Shown here: in pieces, positions 7,331-11,052 of the stretch | How the letters are laid out: each line of letters opens with the position of its first letter | How positions within the stretch are numbered: the stretch's first letter is position 1 | NCBI GenBank assembly: GCA_002297965.1 | Contig: DBLF01000084.1 | Span: forward strand, 4,657 to 15,708 | Direction of reading: 5' to 3' | Length of the DNA stretch: 11,052 nt | Origin: Candidatus Segatella papionis | GTDB lineage: Bacteria; Bacteroidota; Bacteroidia; Bacteroidales; Bacteroidaceae | Position numbers and translations under genes: made by a program | The notes under the pieces: generated by a model | Seen by the model: the letters and a program-made list of their open reading frames with translations, nothing else | The model's database searches: none | What the model was told of the DNA's origin: nothing

Positions 7331-8617
7331 GTGAATAAACGAATATTACAATTAGCGGTACCGTCGATCATCAGCAATATCACGGTACCGCTTTTAGGTT
7401 TGGTGGATGTCGCCATCGTCGGACATATCGGCGACGCCAGTTACATCGGGGCGATAGCTGTAGGCTCGATGCTCTTCAATGTCATCTATTGGCTCTTCGG
7501 ATTCCTCAGGATGGGAACGAGCGGAATGACTTCGCAGGCGCTCGGCAGACGAGACCTTGCCGAGGTGCTGAGGCTCTTGGTGCGCTCGCTCTCGATAGGA
7601 GTGGGGATAGGATTGCTGTTCTTTGTCCTCCAGAAAGTCATCATAGGTTGCGGACTTTGGGCGATGTCGCCAGAGGCTGATGTCGTGGAGTTGGCTCGCA
7701 GATACTGCTATGTTTGTATCTGGGGAGCGCCAGCGGTTCTGGGACTCTATGGATTCACGGGGTGGTACATCGGAATGCAGAACACACGTATTCCTATGGT
7801 GGTGTCTTTGAGTCAGAATGTCGTCAATATCATCGCCTCGCTTACCTTGGTCTTCGTCTGCAAGATGACTGTGGAGGGTGTGGCGCTCGGCACAGTCGTC
7901 GCCCAATGGTGGGGATTCCTGATGGCTTGCTTGCTCTATCGCATCTATTACCGTCGCCTCGGTAAGTACGATTACCGCAAGCGTCTCTTTGCGGCGGAAC
8001 CTTTGCGGCGGTTCTTCTCCTTAAACAAGGACATCTTCCTCCGCACGGTTTGTCTCGTGGCTGTGAACCTCTTCTTTACGGCGGCAGGTTCCAGAGAGAG
8101 CACCATCGTGTTGGCAGTCAATACCTTGCTGATGACGCTCTTTACCATCTTCTCTTATTTCATGGATGGTTTTGCCTACGCTGCAGAGGCTTTGGCGGGT
8201 AAGTATTATGGCGCCAAGAATATGACGGCCTTTCATAAGGTGGTGAGGCGGACGATGATGTTCGGAGTAGGAGTGGCGGTGGCTTTCACCTTATTATATA
8301 TAGTAGGTGGAGAAAACTTTCTCGGTTTGCTGACGAGCGATAATCGGGTGATTTCGGCATCGGGCGAATACTTCGGATGGGCGATACTGATACCTTTGGC
8401 AGGAATGTCGGCGTTCGTCTTCGATGGCATCTTCGTGGGCATCACCCAGTCGAAGTCGATGCTCTGTTCCACCGCCATCGCCTCGGCTACGTTCTTTGCC
8501 CTCTTCTTCGCATTGCATCCCTTGATGGGCAACCACGCCTTGTGGCTCGCCTTTGTACTCTACCTCATATTGCGAGGTATCGTATTGTTTGTCATTTATC
8601 GCCGAAAGTTGCGATAA
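7331..8617 (+). CDS. MATE-family efflux transporter (DinF/NorM-like)
   Basis: 428 aa inner-membrane antiporter that would export cationic drugs or metabolites using a Na+ or H+ gradient. The N-terminus QLAVPSIISNITVPLLGLVDVAIVGHIGD is characteristic. TSQALGRRD follows at about 68-76, and its second-half counterpart AAEALAGKYYGAKN shows the two-fold internal repeat of MATE proteins. About twelve hydrophobic segments are visible. The start is GTG at 7331: in-frame upstream there is a TAG at 7298 and no ATG between, so GTG is the first plausible start. The gene looks richer in G and C than the preceding gene (many CTCG/GGCG runs), which may mean a different origin. It is either co-transcribed with the gene 60 bases upstream or has a weak unrecognised promoter. 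Its last six codons and stop form one side of an inverted repeat. The substrate cannot be told from sequence. Confidence 0.93.
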   Translation: MNKRILQLAVPSIISNITVPLLGLVDVAIVGHIGDASYIGAIAVGSMLFNVIYWLFGFLRMGTSGMTSQALGRRDLAEVLRLLVRSLSIGVGIGLLFFVLQKVIIGCGLWAMSPEADVVELARRYCYVCIWGAPAVLGLYGFTGWYIGMQNTRIPMVVSLSQNVVNIIASLTLVFVCKMTVEGVALGTVVAQWWGFLMACLLYRIYYRRLGKYDYRKRLFAAEPLRRFFSLNKDIFLRTVCLVAVNLFFTAAGSRESTIVLAVNTLLMTLFTIFSYFMDGFAYAAEALAGKYYGAKNMTAFHKVVRRTMMFGVGVAVAFTLLYIVGGENFLGLLTSDNRVISASGEYFGWAILIPLAGMSAFVFDGIFVGITQSKSMLCSTAIASATFFALFFALHPLMGNHALWLAFVLYLILRGIVLFVIYRRKLR

Positions 8618-8634
8618 ATGACAAACAATCTTTT
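8584..8634 (+). terminator. Perfect 19-bp inverted repeat over the end of the MATE gene, likely terminator
   Basis: Bases 8584-8602 (ATTGTTTGTCATTTATCGC) pair perfectly with 8611-8629 around an 8-nt loop. CTTTT (8630-8634) follows directly. The stop codon TAA (8615-8617) lies in the 3' arm, so terminating would require the hairpin to form behind or around the last ribosome. The short T tract is the weak point. It could instead be an mRNA 3' stabiliser or a protein-binding palindrome. Confidence 0.6.
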
Positions 8635-8676
8635 ATCGAATCTTTTATCGAATCTTTTGCATAATCTTATATCGAA
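8629..8676 (+). repeat. Four tandem 12-nt units downstream of the MATE gene
   Basis: Two exact copies of TCTTTTATCGAA (8629-8640, 8641-8652) are followed by TCTTTTGCATAA (8653-8664) and TCTTATATCGAA (8665-8676). The array is non-coding and starts on the last base of the preceding inverted repeat. The TTTATCG core also occurs inside the 5' arm of that inverted repeat (8597-8601 region), which suggests a local duplication history. Confidence 0.85.
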
Positions 8677-8715
8677 CAAATTACTAGAAATAACGCACAT
8701 CTTTCTCGAATTATT

Positions 8716-8744
8716 GCACACTCAAAAGTAGTGTGCGCATTTTT
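8716..8744 (+). terminator. Hairpin with T-run, probable second terminator before the oxidoreductase operon
   Basis: GCACACT (8716-8722) pairs with AGTGTGC (8730-8736) across a 7-nt loop, and five T (8740-8744) follow three bases later. Together with the 8584-8634 hairpin it would isolate the MATE unit from the downstream operon. The spacing between stem and T-run is slightly long, so strength is uncertain. Confidence 0.55.
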
Positions 8745-8801
8745 AGGAAAAACTACATTAATATAGTTTAAAACTTACGCTTTTATTCTTTTTCTTAGCT
8801 T

Positions 8802-8817
8802 TATTTTCGTAATTTCG
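8802..8817 (+). promoter_or_regulatory. Probable promoter -7 region of the 2-oxoacid oxidoreductase operon
   Basis: Two overlapping-phase candidates resemble TAnnTTTG with one mismatch: TATTTTCG (8802-8809) and TAATTTCG (8810-8817). A T-rich stretch without a clear TTTG lies upstream (8781-8797). Using 8810-8817, transcription would start near 8824, about 25 nt before the ATG at 8849, the same geometry as the other two promoters in the window. Confidence 0.5.
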
Positions 8818-8848
8818 CACAGCAAAACAAGAAAATATACAGAGTAAA

Positions 8849-9028
8849 ATGACAGCAGAACAGTATTATCAGGAAGGAAACGCCTGGCGAAAGCAAGGCG
8901 ACTTTAAACGTGCCCTCGACTGCTACATGGAGGCAATCGCCCTCGACCCAGAGAGCCCTGCCGTGGCAGCCAAGGAGATGCTCGATAATATCATGAGCTT
9001 CTACTGCAAGGACTATTACAATCCTTGA
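8849..9028 (+). CDS. Small single-TPR protein (59 aa) heading the 2-oxoacid oxidoreductase operon
   Basis: A 59-aa protein starting MTAEQYYQEGNAWRKQGD. Residues about 5-38 match one tetratricopeptide repeat: A..YY..GNAW...GDF..AL.CY..AI.LDPE, with the usual G, A/L, A and P positions. A short amphipathic helix (AAKEMLDNIMSFY) follows. A single TPR usually needs a partner or self-association to be stable, so a role as a small adaptor for the neighbouring oxidoreductase is plausible but inferred. Codon use and the intact frame (ATG 8849, TGA 9026), just downstream of a promoter-like site, support a real gene. From memory, similar small TPR proteins precede this oxidoreductase cluster in other Bacteroidota. 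No signal peptide; presumed cytoplasmic. A 93-base gap with no clear terminator separates it from the ferredoxin gene. Confidence 0.85.
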   Translation: MTAEQYYQEGNAWRKQGDFKRALDCYMEAIALDPESPAVAAKEMLDNIMSFYCKDYYNP

Positions 9029-9121
9029 TTTGGGCAGCGAGAGGCTACAGGAAGGCTTCTCTCTGTAGAAATCTTAGAAAGTATATGGTCTTAACTTAGA
9101 AATATAGAAAAGAAATAGAAT

Positions 9122-9352
9122 ATGAGCAAGATTAAAGGGGCTATTGTAGTCGATACCGAGCGCTGCAAGGGATGTGCGCTCTGCGTGGAGGCTTGTCCTC
9201 ACCAGGTCATCGCATTGTCGCAGAAGCGAGTGAATGTGCATGGCTATCGCTATGTTGAGGTGGCTGTACCTGACGCTTGCGTTGGTTGCACCTCGTGCGC
9301 CATCGTCTGCCCAGACGGTTGCATCACTGTTTATCGAAAGAAGGAGGACTAA
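9122..9352 (+). CDS. Two-[4Fe-4S] ferredoxin-type subunit of the 2-oxoacid oxidoreductase (delta/KorD-like)
   Basis: A 76-aa bacterial-type ferredoxin subunit with two cysteine motifs. The first is C15-xx-C18-xx-C21-xxx-C25-P (CKGCALCVEACP) and the second C53-xx-C56-xx-C59-xxx-C63-P (CVGCTSCAIVCP). Each should bind one [4Fe-4S] cluster by the usual three-plus-one arrangement. It would accept electrons from the TPP-dependent core and pass them to free ferredoxin or another acceptor. Only three bases separate its stop from the ATG of the alpha subunit, with GGAGG just before the stop serving as a possible ribosome site. This tight spacing marks it as a structural subunit rather than a free-standing ferredoxin. 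Confidence 0.93.
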   Translation: MSKIKGAIVVDTERCKGCALCVEACPHQVIALSQKRVNVHGYRYVEVAVPDACVGCTSCAIVCPDGCITVYRKKED

Positions 9353-9355
9353 ACA

Positions 9356-10438
9356 ATGGCAAATCAAGAAGTAACATTAATGAAGGGCAATGAGGCGATA
9401 GCCCATGCCTGCATCAGATGTGGTGCGGATGGCTTCTTCGGCTATCCTATCACACCTCAAAGTGAGATTATAGAGACGCTGGCTCTGCTCAAGCCTTGGG
9501 AAACATCGGGTATGGTGGTTCTGCAGGCTGAGAGCGAGGTGGCGGCTATCAATATGGTTTATGGTGGTGCTGGTGCCGGCAAGCGTGTCATCACTACTTC
9601 GTCAAGCCCTGGTGTGGCGTTGATGCAAGAGGGTATCTCTTACATGGCTGGTGCGGAGATTCCGGGAGTCATCGTCAACGTGCAGCGTGGCGGTCCTGGC
9701 TTGGGTACCATCCAGCCATCACAGAGTGATTATTTCCAGGCTACCCGTGGCGGTGGCAATGGCGACTACAACGTCATTGTCTTGGCTCCTGCCTCTGTGC
9801 AGGAGATGGCAGACTTTGTGGACCTTGCCTTCACCCTTGCCTTCAAGTATCGCAATCCAGCGATGATCTTGAGCGATGGCGTCATCGGACAGATGATGGA
9901 GAAGGTTGTACTGCCTCCTATCAAGCCTCGTCGCACCGAGGAGGAGATAGCCAAGGAGTGCCCTTGGGCTACCATCGGTCGTCCGAAGACTCGCCAACCT
10001 AATATCCTCACCTCTCTCGAACTGAAGCCTGAGGTGATGGAGGCTCGTAACATCGCCCTTCAGGAGAAGTACAAGAAGATTCGTGAGACTGAGGTTCGCT
10101 ACGAGATGGAGCAGATGGACGACGCCGACTACGTCATCGTAGCCTTCGGCAGTGCCGCTCGTATCGCCGAGAAGAGCATCGAGAGCGCTCGCGAGCAGGG
10201 CATCAAGGTCGGACTGTTCCGTCCTATCACCCTTTGGCCTTTCCCTGAGAAGGAAATCCACGAGCTTGCCAAGATCAAGAAGGGCATCCTCGTGGCAGAG
10301 ATCAATGCCGGTCAGATGGTAGAGGATGTTCGCTTGGCAGTGAACGGTCAGGTGCCTGTGGAGCACTTCGGCCGCTTGGGTGGCATCGTGCCAGAGCCAG
10401 AGGAAATCGTTGAAGCATTAAAGAAGTTAGCAAAATGA
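9356..10438 (+). CDS. vorB: 2-oxoacid:ferredoxin oxidoreductase alpha subunit (annotated in relatives as 3-methyl-2-oxobutanoate dehydrogenase VorB / KorA)
   Basis: 360 aa alpha subunit of an oxygen-sensitive enzyme that oxidatively decarboxylates a 2-oxoacid to an acyl-CoA, reducing ferredoxin. The N-terminal pyrimidine-binding domain carries GYPITPQSE (29-37) and LQAESEVAAINMVYGGAGAGKR (56-77). Next come the glycine-rich TTSSSPGVALMQEG and QRGGPGLGTIQPSQSD stretches typical of this family. The C-terminal domain (about 240-355) contains VIVAFGSAARIAEKS and GLFRPITLWPFPEKEI, as in the PFOR domain II of alpha subunits. Length and layout fit the separate-subunit form. Whether the natural substrate is 2-oxoisovalerate or 2-oxoglutarate cannot be decided from sequence by eye; the symbol follows common annotation of Bacteroidota relatives. 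The stop overlaps the start of the beta gene (ATGA), indicating translational coupling. Confidence 0.93.
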   Translation: MANQEVTLMKGNEAIAHACIRCGADGFFGYPITPQSEIIETLALLKPWETSGMVVLQAESEVAAINMVYGGAGAGKRVITTSSSPGVALMQEGISYMAGAEIPGVIVNVQRGGPGLGTIQPSQSDYFQATRGGGNGDYNVIVLAPASVQEMADFVDLAFTLAFKYRNPAMILSDGVIGQMMEKVVLPPIKPRRTEEEIAKECPWATIGRPKTRQPNILTSLELKPEVMEARNIALQEKYKKIRETEVRYEMEQMDDADYVIVAFGSAARIAEKSIESAREQGIKVGLFRPITLWPFPEKEIHELAKIKKGILVAEINAGQMVEDVRLAVNGQVPVEHFGRLGGIVPEPEEIVEALKKLAK

Positions 10439-11052
10439 ATGATATAATTTCACCAGAGAATCTGGTATATAAGAAGCCTACGCTGATGAACGACACCCCG
10501 ATGCACTACTGTCCGGGCTGTTCGCATGGCGTAGTTCATAAGCTCGTAGCCGAGGTTATCGAGGAGATGGGCATGGAGGATAAGACGGTGGGTATCTGTC
10601 CGGTGGGCTGCGCCGTGTTCGCTTATCGCTATTTGGACATCGACTGGCAGGAGGCTGCCCATGGTCGTGCGCCAGCAGTGGCTACGGCCATCAAGCGCTT
10701 GTGGCCAGACCGTCTCGTCTTCACTTATCAGGGTGATGGCGACTTGGCTTGCATCGGTACTTGCGAGACCATCCATGCCTTGAACCGTGGCGAGCATATC
10801 GCCGTCATCTTCATCAACAATGCCATTTATGGTATGACGGGTGGACAGATGGCTCCTACCACCTTGCTCGGTCAGAAGACGGCAACCTGTCCTTACGGTC
10901 GTGAGCCAGACCTCCATGGTTATCCACTCAACATCACTGAGCTAGCCTCTCACCTCACCGGCACTTGCTATGTTACCCGTCAGAGCGTGGAGACCGTGGC
11001 AAGCATCAAGAAGGCGAAGAAGGCCATCCGCAAGGCTTTCGAGGCAAGTATG
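10435..11052 (+). CDS. 2-oxoacid:ferredoxin oxidoreductase beta subunit, TPP-binding (partial, runs off the window)
   Basis: The first 206 residues of the TPP-binding catalytic subunit, open to the last base. HYCPGCSHG (24-32) and GICPVGC (53-59) contain the conserved cysteines that family members use for an iron-sulfur cluster or structure. HGRAPAVATAIK (76-87) is a TPP/diphosphate contact region. The TPP motif is GDGD (100-103) through NNAIYGMTGGQ (128-138), with the usual spacing of about thirty residues. The gene starts at ATG 10435, overlapping the alpha stop by four bases, which supports coupled synthesis in equal amounts. About 50-80 residues of a typical beta subunit are missing past the edge; a gamma subunit would be expected next. 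Confidence 0.93.
   Translation, partial: MNDIISPENLVYKKPTLMNDTPMHYCPGCSHGVVHKLVAEVIEEMGMEDKTVGICPVGCAVFAYRYLDIDWQEAAHGRAPAVATAIKRLWPDRLVFTYQGDGDLACIGTCETIHALNRGEHIAVIFINNAIYGMTGGQMAPTTLLGQKTATCPYGREPDLHGYPLNITELASHLTGTCYVTRQSVETVASIKKAKKAIRKAFEASM

Noticed and set aside
9039..9068. Short hairpins between the TPR and ferredoxin genes (GAGAG/CTCTC or CTACAG/CTGTAG)
   Set aside because: Stems of only five or six pairs, overlapping alternatives and no T-run. They may be chance or a minor processing site, so they are not called as a terminator or attenuator.
9719..10366. A 215-codon - strand open frame opposite the oxidoreductase alpha gene
   Set aside because: Antisense shadow of a well-supported gene with strong codon bias; the translated sequence is low in recognisable domain structure.

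Overview
The window looks like a chromosomal segment from a member of the Bacteroidota, most likely a Prevotella/Segatella-type gut anaerobe. This is inferred from four things: start regions without clear Shine-Dalgarno sites, promoters close to the Bacteroidota pattern TTTG...TAnnTTTG, protein sequences typical of that group (TrpS, the Vor/Kor-type 2-oxoacid oxidoreductase cluster), and an expanded-family AAA-ATPase/PD-(D/E)XK protein. All genes lie on the + strand. I see no tRNA, rRNA, CRISPR array or insertion sequence.

Layout. (1) 46-1131: tryptophanyl-tRNA synthetase, closed by a strong hairpin terminator (1162-1204). (2) 1261-5447: a two-gene operon with its own promoter and a strong terminator. 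It encodes two exported proteins of the same three-part architecture (DUF3857-like N-terminal region, transglutaminase-like core, C-terminal beta region). The first keeps a Cys/His/Asp triad; in the second all three positions appear lost. (3) 5463-7270: a single AAA-ATPase-like/PD-(D/E)XK gene, driven by a promoter almost identical, base for base, to that of the transglutaminase pair. (4) 7331-8617: a MATE-family multidrug/Na+ antiporter starting at GTG. Its last codons and stop lie inside a perfect 19-bp inverted repeat, followed by a 12-nt tandem repeat and a second hairpin. (5) 8849-11052: an operon with a 59-residue single-TPR protein, a two-cluster ferredoxin, the alpha subunit of a 2-oxoacid:ferredoxin oxidoreductase, and the start of its TPP-binding beta subunit, cut by the window edge.

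How the genes work together. The last operon is a coherent anaerobic 2-oxoacid oxidation module: alpha plus beta form the TPP-dependent catalytic core and the 4Fe-4S protein carries electrons. A gamma subunit would be expected just beyond the window. The transglutaminase pair probably acts together in the periplasm or on the cell surface. TrpS, the MATE pump and the AAA/PD-(D/E)XK gene are separate units with no evident functional link.

The most unusual points are the active/degenerate transglutaminase pair, the near-identical promoter block in front of two unrelated units (differing by one T in a homopolymer inside the promoter spacer), and the inverted-repeat/tandem-repeat structure at the end of the MATE gene. 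I do not see convincing evidence of a wholly new system.
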